A DNA stretch of 64,000 nucleotides. Source: Verrucomicrobiales bacterium (GTDB lineage Bacteria; Verrucomicrobiota; Verrucomicrobiia; Verrucomicrobiales; DEV007). Under the pieces are notes generated by a model that saw only the letters and a program-made list of their open reading frames with translations, was not told where the DNA came from and did not search any database. Positions within the stretch are counted from its first letter, which is position 1; every line of letters begins with the position of its first letter. This document shows, piece after piece, positions 52,001 through 61,331 of the stretch. The stretch is from the NCBI GenBank assembly GCA_024638765.1, contig JAHEJT010000002.1, positions 1-64,000 of the forward strand. The letters run 5' to 3'. Both the position numbers and the translations under genes were made by a program.

Positions 52001-54403
52001 ATGAAACCAATCATACTCTTCCTCTTTCTCGTTTTCGCCACCTCCACCCTCGCTGCGGAAAAAAACGCTCCCGCGCCCGGCCACGCGAAACAGATGGCCC
52101 GCTCCTTGCAGCTCTTCAACTCCGAGGTCCGCCCGCTCCTCAAACGCAACTGCATCAATTGCCACGGCGGTGACAAAATCCGCTCCGGCCTGAATCTCAA
52201 CTCCCGCGAAGGCCTCCTCAAGGGCGGCGATACCGGACCCGCCGTCGTCCCCGGCGACGCCGCCAATAGCCTCTTCATCGCCCTCATCGAACACCGCGAA
52301 GAACCCTTCATGCCCAAGAGCGACGAAAAGAAACTCGACGCCGAACAAATCACGACCCTCGCCGAATGGATCGACACCGGCGCCGCTTACGCCAAACCCA
52401 TCCTCAATCCCGAAGAAGCCGCCTCCTCCGACGGCCCCATGATCGTCACCGACGAGGACCGCGATTTCTGGTCCTTTCGCCCCCTCTCGCAAACGGTCCC
52501 GCCACGAAAATCCGAGGCTGGCTGGGCCCGTAACGCCATTGATGACTTCGTCGCCGCGAAACACGCAGAACACGGCCTCAAACCCAACCCCGAAGCCGAC
52601 CCCCGCAAACTCGTCCGCCGCATCCACTTCGACCTCATCGGCCTGCCACCGACCCCAAAGGAAGTCGAAGACTTCGTCACTTCAACAATCAACAATCAAC
52701 AGTCAGCAATCAGCAATCTCATCGACGCGCTCCTCGCCTCCCCCCGTCACGGCGAAAAATGGGCGCGCCACTGGCTCGACGTCGCGCGCTTCGCGGAGAG
52801 CCACGGGTTCGAGCAGGATTACAGCCGCCCCTACGCCTACCATTACCGCGACTTCGTCATCCGTGCCTTCAACCAAGACATGCCCTACGACCAATTCGTC
52901 AAATGGCAACTCGCCGGCGACGAGCTCGCCCCCGGCAACCCGCTCGCCATGATGGCCACCGGCTTCCTCGGCGCCGGCGTCTTCCCCACCCAGCTCACCG
53001 AAAAGGAATTCGAGTCCTCCCGCTACGATGAACTCGACGACATGGCCGCCACCACCGGGACCGCCTTTCTCGGGCTCACCATCGGCTGCGCCCGCTGCCA
53101 CGATCACAAGTATGACCCCATCCCCGTAAACGACTACTACCGCCTCATCTCCACCTTCACCACCACCATCCGCAGCGAAGTTTTCGTCCCCGCGGACCCC
53201 GCCGCCGCCAAACGCGAACTCGATGCCTGGGAAAAGAAAAAATCCTCCCTCGTCGCAACCGTCGAAAAAGCCAAGTCCCCCGCCGATAAGAAAAAGGCCG
53301 ATGCCGCCCTCAAGAGTCACCTCGAAGAAAAACCGCCCCCCGGCACCGCAAAGGTTCAGATCACCGGCGAAGGCTATCCCAAGACAAAACACCACGCCGA
53401 CGGCCGCGGCTTCCCCCACTTCTACCCCGAAACATATCATCTCAACCGCGGCGACGTTCTCCAGAAGGGCGCGGTCGCCGAGCCGGGCGTCCTCCAGGTC
53501 CTCCTGCGCGACGACAGGAAGGCATCCCACTGGCGCACAACTCCACCTCCAGGCGCCCGCTTCAGCGGACATCGAAGTTCTCTCGCCAACTGGATCACCG
53601 ACTCCGAACACGGCGCCGGTCACCTCCTCGCGCGCGTCATCGTCAATCGTCTCTGGCACCACCACTTCGGCCGCGGCATCGTCGCCACCCCCAGCGACTT
53701 CGGCCTCCAGGGGATGCGCCCCTCCCACCCCGAACTCCTCGATTACCTCGCCGGCGAGCTCATCCGCAATGGGTGGCGCCTCAAACCGATCCACAAGCAC
53801 ATTCTTCTCAGCGCGACCTGGCGCCAGGCATCAACCCCCGATCCCGCCATGGCGCGTCTCGACCCCGACAACCGTTACCTCTGGCGCTTTACCCCACGCC
53901 GCCTCGAAGCCGAAAACATCCGCGACAGCCTCCTCACCCTCGCCGGCACCCTCGACACGGAGATGTACGGCCCGGGCTCCCTCGACCCCGGCAACCCGCG
54001 CCGCAGTATCTATCTCTTCATCAAGCGCAGCCAGCTCATCCCCATGATGCAGGTCTTCGACACCCCGGAACCCCTCGTCGGCCAGGGCAGCCGCCCCAGC
54101 ACGACCATCGCCCCGCAGGCCCTCGTCTTCATGAACAACACCGACGTGCGCACATGGACCGACGCTTTCGCCCAACGCCTCGACAAGCACTACCCCGATT
54201 CCCTCGAAGCTGCCGTCACCGAAGGATACCGCATTGCCCTCGGCCGGCCGCCCGCGCAAACCGAGTTCAAACAATCCGTCACCTTCCTCGAAGACCAGCT
54301 CGTCGATTACAAGCACGCCCCCCGCACCGACGCGAGACTCCTCGCCCTCGGCGATTTCTGCCAGGTCCTCGTCAGCCTCAACGAGTTCGCTTACATAGAA
54401 TAG
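52001..54403 (+). CDS. PSCyt1-DUF1549-DUF1553 protein (PSD1 family)
   Basis: The 800-aa protein has a signal peptide (PIILFLFLVFATSTLAA), a planctomycete cytochrome c-like PSCyt1 domain in about 35-125 with CINCHG (CxxCH heme site), a DUF1549 domain in about 175-390 with a second CxxCH (GCARCHDHKYDP), and a DUF1553 domain in about 510-770. In PVC bacteria these are paired with DUF1501 proteins and are linked to extracellular sulfated or complex polysaccharide use. It is paired here with the DUF1501 gene 287 bp downstream. Between VEDFVTS and LIDALLASPRHG a heptanucleotide tract encodes TINNQQSAISN in frame. Confidence 0.94.
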   Translation: MKPIILFLFLVFATSTLAAEKNAPAPGHAKQMARSLQLFNSEVRPLLKRNCINCHGGDKIRSGLNLNSREGLLKGGDTGPAVVPGDAANSLFIALIEHREEPFMPKSDEKKLDAEQITTLAEWIDTGAAYAKPILNPEEAASSDGPMIVTDEDRDFWSFRPLSQTVPPRKSEAGWARNAIDDFVAAKHAEHGLKPNPEADPRKLVRRIHFDLIGLPPTPKEVEDFVTSTINNQQSAISNLIDALLASPRHGEKWARHWLDVARFAESHGFEQDYSRPYAYHYRDFVIRAFNQDMPYDQFVKWQLAGDELAPGNPLAMMATGFLGAGVFPTQLTEKEFESSRYDELDDMAATTGTAFLGLTIGCARCHDHKYDPIPVNDYYRLISTFTTTIRSEVFVPADPAAAKRELDAWEKKKSSLVATVEKAKSPADKKKADAALKSHLEEKPPPGTAKVQITGEGYPKTKHHADGRGFPHFYPETYHLNRGDVLQKGAVAEPGVLQVLLRDDRKASHWRTTPPPGARFSGHRSSLANWITDSEHGAGHLLARVIVNRLWHHHFGRGIVATPSDFGLQGMRPSHPELLDYLAGELIRNGWRLKPIHKHILLSATWRQASTPDPAMARLDPDNRYLWRFTPRRLEAENIRDSLLTLAGTLDTEMYGPGSLDPGNPRRSIYLFIKRSQLIPMMQVFDTPEPLVGQGSRPSTTIAPQALVFMNNTDVRTWTDAFAQRLDKHYPDSLEAAVTEGYRIALGRPPAQTEFKQSVTFLEDQLVDYKHAPRTDARLLALGDFCQVLVSLNEFAYIE
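52682..52716. repeat. 7-bp tandem repeat tract inside the PSD1 coding sequence
   Basis: Five units of TCAACAA/TCAACAG/TCAGCAA type run from 52682 to 52716 and are translated in frame as part of a linker in the DUF1549 domain. Family members normally have an Asp/Ala-rich segment at this position, so the repeat appears to be inserted or to have replaced it. It belongs to the heptanucleotide class seen at gene edges elsewhere in the window. Confidence 0.85.
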
Positions 54404-54689
54404 AAACCGCTAATGAACGCTAATTTATTTGCTTTCTAATGGACCTGTCTTTCGAATCTGAATCTCTGAGACTTCGCGTCAATTCGCGTTCATTCGCGGT
54501 TAAAAAAATCTGTGCCCTCTGCGTCTTCTGCGGTTAAAAATTCTGCGTCCTCTGCGTAATCTGCGGTTAAAAATCCTTTCCTTAAAAAATCCGCGTCATC
54601 CGCGTAATCCGCGGTCATTAAATCTGCAGTTAAAAAAATCGGTGTAAATCCGTGTAAATCTGTGGTTCCAAAATCCGCGGTCCAAGAAA
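54404..54689. repeat. PSD1-DUF1501 spacer made of CGCGTC/CGCGGTTAAAA phrase repeats
   Basis: The spacer is a series of phrases ending in GCGGTTAAAA, for example TTCGCGTTCATTCGCGGTTA at about 54485-54504, TCTGCGTCTTCTGCGGTTAA, TCTGCGTAATCTGCGGTTAA and TCCGCGTAATCCGCGGTC, then CGTGTAAATCTGTGGTT. The last copy runs into the DUF1501 start (CCGCGGTCCAAGAAA then ATG). No gene and no Shine-Dalgarno are seen. Confidence 0.88.
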
Positions 54690-56165
54690 ATGAACCTCTA
54701 CAATCGTCGTGACTGGTTAAAACGCGCCGGCAACGGGCTCGGCATGCTCGGGCTCGCGTCCCTCCTCAAGGAGGAAGGCCTTCTCGTTTCCGAAGCGGAC
54801 GCCGCCCTCCGAACTGCCAACCCGCTGCTTTCCCGGAAGCCGCACTTCAGCGGGCGCGCCAAGTCGGTCATCTGGCTCTTCATCAACGGCGGGCCCAGCC
54901 ACGTCGACACCTGGGATTACAAACCCGCTTTGGAGAAATACGACGGCAAAGAACTCGAGGGCTTCGATAAGGAGACCGGCTTCTTCTCCAAACAGGTGGG
55001 GCCCCTCATGAAGTCGCCCTTCGAATTCAACCCCCGCGGCCAGTGCGGCAAGATGGTCTCGGAACTCTTCCCGGCGCTCGGAGAGCACGTCGACAAGATG
55101 GCCTTCATCCATTCCGGGCACACCGAGTCGAACAACCACAGCCCCGCGCTCTTCATGATGAACTGCGGTCTGCCGCGCATGGGGCATCCCTGCGCGGGTT
55201 CCTGGGTCACTTACGGTCTCGGCTCCGAGAGCCGCAACCTGCCGGCGTTTGTCGTCATGTCCGATCCCCTCGACCGCGGCCTTCCCAAGGGCAGCGCCGC
55301 GAACTGGGGTGCCGGCTTCCTCCCGAGCGTCTACCAGGGCACCTGGCTCAAACCCAAGGGCGATCCCATCGAAAACCTCCATCGGCCCGCCCACATGGAG
55401 GACGCCCACCAGCGCCGCCAGCTGGATCTCCTGAAACGCCTTAACCGCGAACACCTCGCAACTCGATTGCAGAGCCGCGCCGCGGGCGCCAATGCCAGTC
55501 CGGTTACGGACGACCTCAATGCGCGCATCGAGAGCTTTGAACTCGCCTATCGCATGCAACAAAACGCCCCCGAGGCGCTCGACATCGATTCCGAGCCCGA
55601 ACACATCAAGAAACTTTACGGTCTCGGCGAGGAACGCTGCGATCATTTCGCGCGCCAGTGCCTCACCGCGCGGCGCATGGTGGAGCGCGGCGTGCGTTTC
55701 GTCCAAATTTACTCCGGCGGCATGGAAAACCAACGCTCCTGGGACGGGCATAAGGACATCGTGGGAAATCACTCGCAGTTCGCCGGCGAAACCGACACGC
55801 CCATCGCAGGTCTCCTCGCCGACCTCGAGCAGCGCGGCCTGCTCGACGAAACCCTCGTCATCTGGGGAGGCGAATTCGGCCGCCTGCCACTTTCACAAAC
55901 CGGCGACAAACCCGGACGCGATCACAATCCGCACGCCTTCACGACATGGATGGCGGGTGGCGGCGTCAAGGGCGGCGTCACCTACGGCGAAACCGACGAG
56001 ATCGGCCACAAAGCCGAAGTCGACAAGGTGCACGTCAATGACCTGCACGCCACGATTCTTCACCTGCTCGGTCTCGACCACAAGAAACTCACCTTTAAAC
56101 ACAACGGCCGCCGCTTCAGGCTCACGGACGTGGGTGGAGAGGTCATCCAGGCGATTCTGGCGTGA
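54690..56165 (+). CDS. DUF1501-domain protein (secreted sulfatase-like)
   Basis: The 491-aa protein has a Tat-like N-terminus (NRRDWLKRAGNGLGMLGLASL), so it may be exported folded. The DUF1501 domain, of the alkaline phosphatase/sulfatase superfamily, shows SVIWLFINGGPSHVDTWDYKP, SHTESNNHSPALFMM-like AFIHSGHTESNNHSPA, and HNPHAFTTWMAGGGVKGG. It forms the usual PVC partner of the PSCyt1-DUF1549-DUF1553 protein. The start codon follows a CGCGGT repeat with no visible Shine-Dalgarno. Confidence 0.94.
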   Translation: MNLYNRRDWLKRAGNGLGMLGLASLLKEEGLLVSEADAALRTANPLLSRKPHFSGRAKSVIWLFINGGPSHVDTWDYKPALEKYDGKELEGFDKETGFFSKQVGPLMKSPFEFNPRGQCGKMVSELFPALGEHVDKMAFIHSGHTESNNHSPALFMMNCGLPRMGHPCAGSWVTYGLGSESRNLPAFVVMSDPLDRGLPKGSAANWGAGFLPSVYQGTWLKPKGDPIENLHRPAHMEDAHQRRQLDLLKRLNREHLATRLQSRAAGANASPVTDDLNARIESFELAYRMQQNAPEALDIDSEPEHIKKLYGLGEERCDHFARQCLTARRMVERGVRFVQIYSGGMENQRSWDGHKDIVGNHSQFAGETDTPIAGLLADLEQRGLLDETLVIWGGEFGRLPLSQTGDKPGRDHNPHAFTTWMAGGGVKGGVTYGETDEIGHKAEVDKVHVNDLHATILHLLGLDHKKLTFKHNGRRFRLTDVGGEVIQAILA

Positions 56166-56239
56166 GACGGTGTCAGTCTGCCTGGAGGGCAATGCTTTGT
56201 GATTGCCGTGGCGGTTGCGACAAAGCGCAACCCTCCATC

Positions 56240-56276
56240 AAACCCAATAACTAGTAACGCGCGCGCAGCGCGCACC
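56240..56276. repeat. 3'-end element: triloop hairpin plus 7-bp units, abutting the parB stop
   Basis: GCGCGC (56259-56264), loop GCA, GCGCGC (56268-56273) forms a perfect 6-bp stem 3 bp before the parB stop codon at 56277-56279. AATAACT and AGTAACG units lie on the other side. In the gene's sense: stop, hairpin with TGC loop, then GTTACTAGTTATTGGG. Confidence 0.8.
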
Positions 56277-57188
56277 CTAATCCCTCTTCACCCCCATCAC
56301 GTCGAGAACCCGGTCCAGATCGTCGTTCCCGTAATACAGGATCTCGATCCTACCCTTCTTCTCCCCATGATGGAGCCTTACCTTGGTGGAAAAATGCGCC
56401 TGGAGCTTCTCTTCCAGGTGTTTGACCGCGGAAGAAACCTGCCCGCCCTGCGTCTTGGAGCGCGCAATCTTCCTCGAGGGCATCAGCTGATCTGAGACCA
56501 GCTTTTCCGTGGCGCGCACGGTAAGATTCTTCTTCACCACTCCCTGCGCAATCAGTCTCTGTGACTCCTGATCCTTGATCCCAAGGATAGCTTTGGCGTG
56601 ACCCACGGAAAGTAATTGCCCGGAAACCAGATCCTGGACTTCAGAGTGGAGATCGAGCAACCGCATCGAGTTTGCAATCGTCGCCCGGTTCTTGCCGACG
56701 CGCTGGGCAATATCTTCCTGGCGCATCTGAAAATCGCGCGCCAGTCGCACGTAAGCTTCAGCTTCTTCGATCGGATTGAGATCTTCGCGCTGCAGATTTT
56801 CGATGAGCGCGATCTCCAGGACCTCGCGGTCGGAGGCCACCCGGATGATCACCGGCACTTCGTCGAGATCGAGCTTTTTGGCTGCGCGCCAGCGCCGTTC
56901 CCCCGCAATAAGTTCCAGCTTTGTGTCGACCTCGCGCACGATCAGGGGCTGGATAACCCCGTGCTCCCGGATGGAATCGACAAGCTCTTCCAATTGCTCG
57001 TCGTTGAAGTGTTTCCGCGGTTGTAGCGGGCTGGGTGTCACCACGGAAAGGTGGACATGCTTGACCCGCTCACCGCTCGCAGGATCGGATGCGGCAAGCA
57101 CGTGGGAAGCACCGGCTGCGGGGGGTGCGGCCGCGGGGTTCCCCTTGATCAGCGCATCTAATCCTTTGCCCAGAGCTTGCTTTGCCAT
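56277..57188 (-). CDS. parB: chromosome-partitioning protein ParB
   Basis: From ATG 57188 (MAKQALGKGLDALIKGNPAA) the 303-aa protein has the ParB pattern: the PSPLQPRKHFNDEQLEELVDSI N-terminal segment, the CTPase/clamp GERRWRAAKKL box (ELIAGERRWRAAK), the ENLQREDLNPIEEAEAY stretch, a helix-turn-helix (QEDIAQRVGKNRATIANSMRLL) and a C-terminal dimer domain. It would load at parS sites near the origin. parA is not adjacent here, and no parS-like GTTTCACGTGAAAC sequence was seen. A frame to 57230 adds residues with no support. Confidence 0.95.
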   Translation of the reverse strand: MAKQALGKGLDALIKGNPAAAPPAAGASHVLAASDPASGERVKHVHLSVVTPSPLQPRKHFNDEQLEELVDSIREHGVIQPLIVREVDTKLELIAGERRWRAAKKLDLDEVPVIIRVASDREVLEIALIENLQREDLNPIEEAEAYVRLARDFQMRQEDIAQRVGKNRATIANSMRLLDLHSEVQDLVSGQLLSVGHAKAILGIKDQESQRLIAQGVVKKNLTVRATEKLVSDQLMPSRKIARSKTQGGQVSSAVKHLEEKLQAHFSTKVRLHHGEKKGRIEILYYGNDDLDRVLDVMGVKRD

Positions 57189-57426
57189 AGGGAGTGAAGC
57201 GTAGGAAAGCGCGATAGCGATGGCAAACACGAATCACGCATTCGTGACATTCATCGGGGAAAAAAATTTCGCCCTTGTCCTGGGGCCAACCATCGCTCAC
57301 GATGGAAAGTCCGTCGCACCGGATGGCCGCAGCGCTCCGTCCGGCATCATTGCGCTTGCAAGCGCGCTCGAGAAATCCCCGGCCGTCACCGTGACCCCCT
57401 TGGGGGAAAGGCTCCCGCCAGGATCA

Positions 57427-57795
57427 TTACTCCTGAATGAAGCGGATCGTGCCCTTGGCCGCCTCGCGTTCCATGGCGGCGTGCTGCTCGTCGGTGCACG
57501 ACGAGTCGATAGGAGCATCGGGAGCGGCTTCCCTGGCGTCGAGGAGGCCTTTCTCGACAAGGTATTGTTCCACTTCCTCGCCACTCACGTCTGCAAGCAT
57601 CTCCCCGTTGACTTCGACACAGGGAGAAAGCGGCTGGCCGCTCTTCTGCTCCATCTCCCAGCGAAAGGCCGGGTTCTGGATGATGTCCTTCTCTTCGAAG
57701 GAAAGATCGTATTTGCGCATGATCGCGCGGACGCCCTCACTCCATCCGCAATGCGTCTTCAAGTAAGCGATGATATTCAGTTCTTCGGCAGCCAT
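57427..57795 (-). CDS. glutaredoxin-like protein with CGWS motif
   Basis: The 122-aa protein begins MAAEELNIIAYLKTHCGWSE. The active-site position carries C16-G-W-S instead of CPYC or CGFS, so it is monothiol. The thioredoxin fold follows, with cis-Pro in GQPLSPCVEVNGE (preceded by a Ser and followed by Cys), and a Glu/Ala-rich C-terminal tail. It is 87 bp downstream of the rpsA stop and ends 238 bp before parB. It might bind a Fe-S cluster or act with a thioredoxin reductase; this is inference. Confidence 0.82.
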   Translation of the reverse strand: MAAEELNIIAYLKTHCGWSEGVRAIMRKYDLSFEEKDIIQNPAFRWEMEQKSGQPLSPCVEVNGEMLADVSGEEVEQYLVEKGLLDAREAAPDAPIDSSCTDEQHAAMEREAAKGTIRFIQE

Positions 57796-57882
57796 GGTTC
57801 AATACTTGGAAATAATTCAAGAGGGCACGTTTTCCGCCATCGGAACTATCGACCCCATTATACGGCCGGTCCGGGCAGAATG

Positions 57883-59640
57883 CTACTTGCTTTCGGAGCT
57901 TTCCTCGACTTCCTCGGACTTCTTGGCCTTTTCTTCGCCCGCGGGAACCGTCCCTTCGCCGGGACGGTATTCCTCGGTCACGGTCGCCATATTGAAGGCG
58001 TGCTCCAGCCCAACCAGATCGGCGCTCGGCCGCAGGGCTTCGAAAGCCTTGGTCTCTCTTTCGAGCTCTTCTTCGGAGTAATCGGCCGCTTTGATGGACA
58101 ACCCGATGCGCCGCTCCAGCCTGTCGACCTTGATGACGCGCGCTTCCACATCGTCGCCGACCTTGAGGACGTCCTTGACCTTGTTAATGTGCTCTTCGCT
58201 GAGCTGAGAAATATGCACCAGCCCGTCAATGTCGTCCTGCAATTGAATGAAGGCTCCAAAACTGGCGATCTTCGCCACGGTGCCCTTGACCAGGTCGCCC
58301 ACCTTGAACTTGTCGGCGATTTCCTCCCAGGGATCGGTTTCCAGCTGCTTGATCCCAAGACTGATCCGGTGATTGGTCTTGTCGATGTCGATGACGATCG
58401 CTTCGACCTCTTCGCTCTTCTTGAGAATCTCGCTGGGGTGATTGATCTTGCGTGTCCAGCTCAAGTCCGAGACGTGAATCATACCGTCGATCCCGTCTTC
58501 CAATTCCACAAAGGCGCCGTAAGCAGTCAGGTTGCGCACCTTGCCCTTGATCTTGGTGCCTATGGGGTAACGCGTTTCAATGTCATCCCAGGGATTGGGC
58601 TCGAGCTGCCGGACCCCAAGCGAAATCTTCTGCTCTTCTTTGTTTACGGATAACACCACCGCTTCGATTTCCTGATCGACTGCCAGAACGTCAGAGGGCC
58701 GCGTGATGCGCTTGGTCCAGGAAAGCTCCGAAACGTGAATCAGACCCTCCACGCCGTCTTCCAATTCCACGAATGCGCCATACGGCACCAGCTTGGTGAT
58801 CTTGCCTTTGACCTGGCCGCCCGTCGGGAACCGCGATTCGATGTTTTCCCAGGGATTGGGTTGCAGCTGCTTCAACCCGAGCGACACGCGCTCTTTCTCG
58901 CGGTTCACGTCCAGGATCTGCACCTCGATCTTCTGACCGATGGCCAGCATCTCGCTGGGATGATTGATGCGTCCCCAGCTCATGTCGGTGATGTGGAGTA
59001 ACCCGTCCATACCGCTGAGGTCCACGAAGGCGCCAAAGTCCGTGAGGTTCTTGACGATGCCCTCGACCCGGTCGTCGATCGTAACGCCCTCGAGAAACTT
59101 CTGGCGCTGCTCCGCGCGTTCCGCCTCGATGACTTCACGGCGGCTCAAAACGATGTTCTTCCGGTCGTCATTGATTTTGACGATCTTGAACTCGTAAACG
59201 TTCCCCACGTATTCGTTGAGATCCTTGGGCGGTATAATGTCGATCTGCGATCCAGGCAGGAATGCCTCCACGCCTACATTCACCATGAGCCCGCCTTTGA
59301 CCACGGACTTGACCTTCCCTTTCACCAGGCCGCCCTCCTGGAACACCTTGACGATCTTGTCCCAGTTCTGCTTGTGCGCAGCCTTCTCTTTCGAGAGCAC
59401 CACCATGCCCTCGTCGTTCTCCAGGCGCTCGAGAAGCACCTCAATTTCATCTCCAACCGCGAATTCCTCGTCTTCAAACTCGGAGATGGGTATGGCTCCC
59501 TCCGATTTGTATCCAATATCGACGAGCACGACCTGGGATTTGATTTCGAGAACGCGACCCTTTACGATCGAGTTTTCGCGGAATTCACGAAAATTCTTGT
59601 TAATGAGCTCCAAGAGCTCGGAGCTTGCGGTGGTTACCAT
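57883..59640 (-). CDS. rpsA: 30S ribosomal protein S1
   Basis: The 585-aa protein has six S1 (OB-fold) RNA-binding repeats, recognised by regularly spaced VKGxVxxxxxYGAFVELEDGVEGLIHVSELSW segments and their homologues. It starts at ATG 59640 (MVTTASSELLELINKNFREF). The tail is acidic and Ser-rich (EEKAKKSEEVEESSESK). S1 brings mRNA to the ribosome, which matters here because several neighbouring genes lack a visible Shine-Dalgarno sequence. It is divergent from the TIGR02597-like gene. Confidence 0.97.
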   Translation of the reverse strand: MVTTASSELLELINKNFREFRENSIVKGRVLEIKSQVVLVDIGYKSEGAIPISEFEDEEFAVGDEIEVLLERLENDEGMVVLSKEKAAHKQNWDKIVKVFQEGGLVKGKVKSVVKGGLMVNVGVEAFLPGSQIDIIPPKDLNEYVGNVYEFKIVKINDDRKNIVLSRREVIEAERAEQRQKFLEGVTIDDRVEGIVKNLTDFGAFVDLSGMDGLLHITDMSWGRINHPSEMLAIGQKIEVQILDVNREKERVSLGLKQLQPNPWENIESRFPTGGQVKGKITKLVPYGAFVELEDGVEGLIHVSELSWTKRITRPSDVLAVDQEIEAVVLSVNKEEQKISLGVRQLEPNPWDDIETRYPIGTKIKGKVRNLTAYGAFVELEDGIDGMIHVSDLSWTRKINHPSEILKKSEEVEAIVIDIDKTNHRISLGIKQLETDPWEEIADKFKVGDLVKGTVAKIASFGAFIQLQDDIDGLVHISQLSEEHINKVKDVLKVGDDVEARVIKVDRLERRIGLSIKAADYSEEELERETKAFEALRPSADLVGLEHAFNMATVTEEYRPGEGTVPAGEEKAKKSEEVEESSESK

Positions 59641-59922
59641 GAGAACGGGTTAAGGTTGGTTGTTTGGTTGATTCGGACGTCCGATTTTGCCCCTTTTTCC
59701 ACGAGTCCATGGGGCGCCTGCCGCTCGCGGAAGGGGCTTAACATAGAGCCTGCCGCCCCGATGGCAAGGATATTTCTGGACCGCCACCGGCGCCTCAAGG
59801 CGACCTCGAAACCTCCGGCCGACAGCCAAAATTGCCTTGCTCCACTCCGGGAAAATTGGGATGCTTCATTGCACTGCTCCCCCCGGGCTTCCCTTATCCG
59901 CCCATTGGCACGCCTCCAACCC

Positions 59923-61041
59923 ATGAAAACGATCACTTTTTTCATGAAAACCATCTCCTTTTACTCGTTTCTCCCACTGGTCTTCCTCGCCGCACTCGCC
60001 CTTGCCGGAACCATGCATCCGGCCCAGGCCCAAACGGCCTCTGATGTCTACGGTGAGATCACGATCCGGGTCGCAGGGGCTCCCAGCGCCGGTGCTAGCC
60101 GCTTCTCTGCGGTCTCGCCCACCCTCGTGAATCGTGCCGAGCTCCGTCGAAATGTTCTCTCCTCCACGGCCGGTTCCCTGACCCTGGAGGGCACTGCCCC
60201 CATGAGTCCTGGTTCCTTCGATGAATCCTCCTTTGGAGAGCCGCGTTATTATGTCGAGATCACCACCGGGGATTTTGCCGGCGCCTGGACGGATATCCTC
60301 AGCAACACCGCCGATACCCTCACTACCAGTGATGATCTCACGCCTTTCCTCGATAGCGACGGCAATCCCGCCACCCTGGATGCGGCGACCATTCGCAAGC
60401 ACGTCACCATCGCGGAATTCCTGGGCCCGAATAACGAAGCCGGACTGGGCGTCGACCCTGGAATGGCGTCGGGCGATGAAGTCATCGTTTTCGAGTCCGG
60501 AACGGCAGGCACAACAAAGCTGTTCTTCTTTCCTGAAATCCCCGAACTCGCTCCCGGCGTGGGAAATTACTGGGTCGACTCGAGCTATAACAATCGGAAC
60601 GAAATGCCCATCCCACCCCATCAAGGGCTCTTCATTAAACGCAAGCAGGTGGGCGACATTACATTTAAGAGGAGCGGATACGTGAAGACGGGGCCCACTC
60701 TTCTGAAAATTGAAGAGGGCCCGAATTTCATGGGGCTCGTTCACCCCATTGGAGAAGATGATGCTCAGAACCCAGTCTTCACGCTAGGTTCCTCCACTCT
60801 TGCTGATGTGCTGGGCAGTGGTGGAACTATCCTGGAGGCAGATAACGTTGTATTGTTCCGGGAAGATGGCACGACGAATACTTTCTTCCATGTGCCTCCT
60901 TTTCTCGGCGGCACTTGGGTCAACGACTCTTTCGAGAACGCCGACGATGTCGTCCTCGAAGAGGGCACCGCGATTTACGTGAGACGCAAGAGTGCAGCCA
61001 CCAACTGGGTGGTCCCGCCCGTCGCCATCGCTGCTCCCTGA
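59923..61041 (+). CDS. secreted TIGR02597-like protein
   Basis: The likely start is ATG 59923 (MKTITFFMKTISFYSFLPLV), giving 372 aa; ATG 59944 is an alternative. A signal peptide ends in the region AGTMHPAQA. The mature part has repeated glycine-rich beta-strand features, including FFFPEIPELAPGVGNYWVDSS, PIPPHQGLFIKRKQVGDITF and VYVRRKSAATNWVVPP. I recognise this as close to the TIGR02597 family, which I associate with Verrucomicrobiota and which has no known function. It faces tRNA-Gln convergently. Confidence 0.72.
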   Translation: MKTITFFMKTISFYSFLPLVFLAALALAGTMHPAQAQTASDVYGEITIRVAGAPSAGASRFSAVSPTLVNRAELRRNVLSSTAGSLTLEGTAPMSPGSFDESSFGEPRYYVEITTGDFAGAWTDILSNTADTLTTSDDLTPFLDSDGNPATLDAATIRKHVTIAEFLGPNNEAGLGVDPGMASGDEVIVFESGTAGTTKLFFFPEIPELAPGVGNYWVDSSYNNRNEMPIPPHQGLFIKRKQVGDITFKRSGYVKTGPTLLKIEEGPNFMGLVHPIGEDDAQNPVFTLGSSTLADVLGSGGTILEADNVVLFREDGTTNTFFHVPPFLGGTWVNDSFENADDVVLEEGTAIYVRRKSAATNWVVPPVAIAAP

Positions 61042-61142
61042 AAAGAAGGTCCTTCTACCACTTCCCTCTCCCCTCTTCTGCCCGGGACGGAAGACCCGCC
61101 ACGCAGACGCTGCCGGCGCAAATTCGTCAGCCACCGCCATGG

Positions 61143-61214
61143 CTACCCCGCAAGGACTCGAACCTTGAATAGCTGAACCAAAATCAGCTGTGTTACCAAT
61201 TACACCACGGGGTA
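61143..61214 (-). tRNA. tRNA-Gln (anticodon TTG)
   Basis: On the minus strand the acceptor stem TACCCCG pairs with CGGGGTA, the anticodon loop TTTTGGT lies between GCTGA and TCAGC, giving anticodon TTG, and the TPsiC arm reads AAGGTTCGAGTCCTT. The length is 72 nt. It lies between the convergent TIGR02597-like gene and the gpmI region. Confidence 0.94.
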
Positions 61215-61296
61215 TTCGCGGTCACGGCAATGCCTAAATAAATCCCCCGCCCACAAAATTCAAGCACGGGGTGCGCGATTTCCACCCGCCGCCATA

Positions 61297-61331
61297 CAAC
61301 GATCAACCAATAACGCAGGCGAAGCCCGCTC
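61297..61331. repeat. 3'-end element: triloop hairpin plus 7-bp units, abutting the gpmI stop
   Basis: GC-A-GGC (61315-61320), loop GAA and GCC-C-GC (61324-61329) forms a stem with one mismatch, 2 bp before the gpmI stop codon at 61332-61334. ATCAACC/AATAACG-type units lie on the other side. In the gene's sense: stop, hairpin with TTC loop, then GTTATTGGTTGATCG. Confidence 0.72.
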
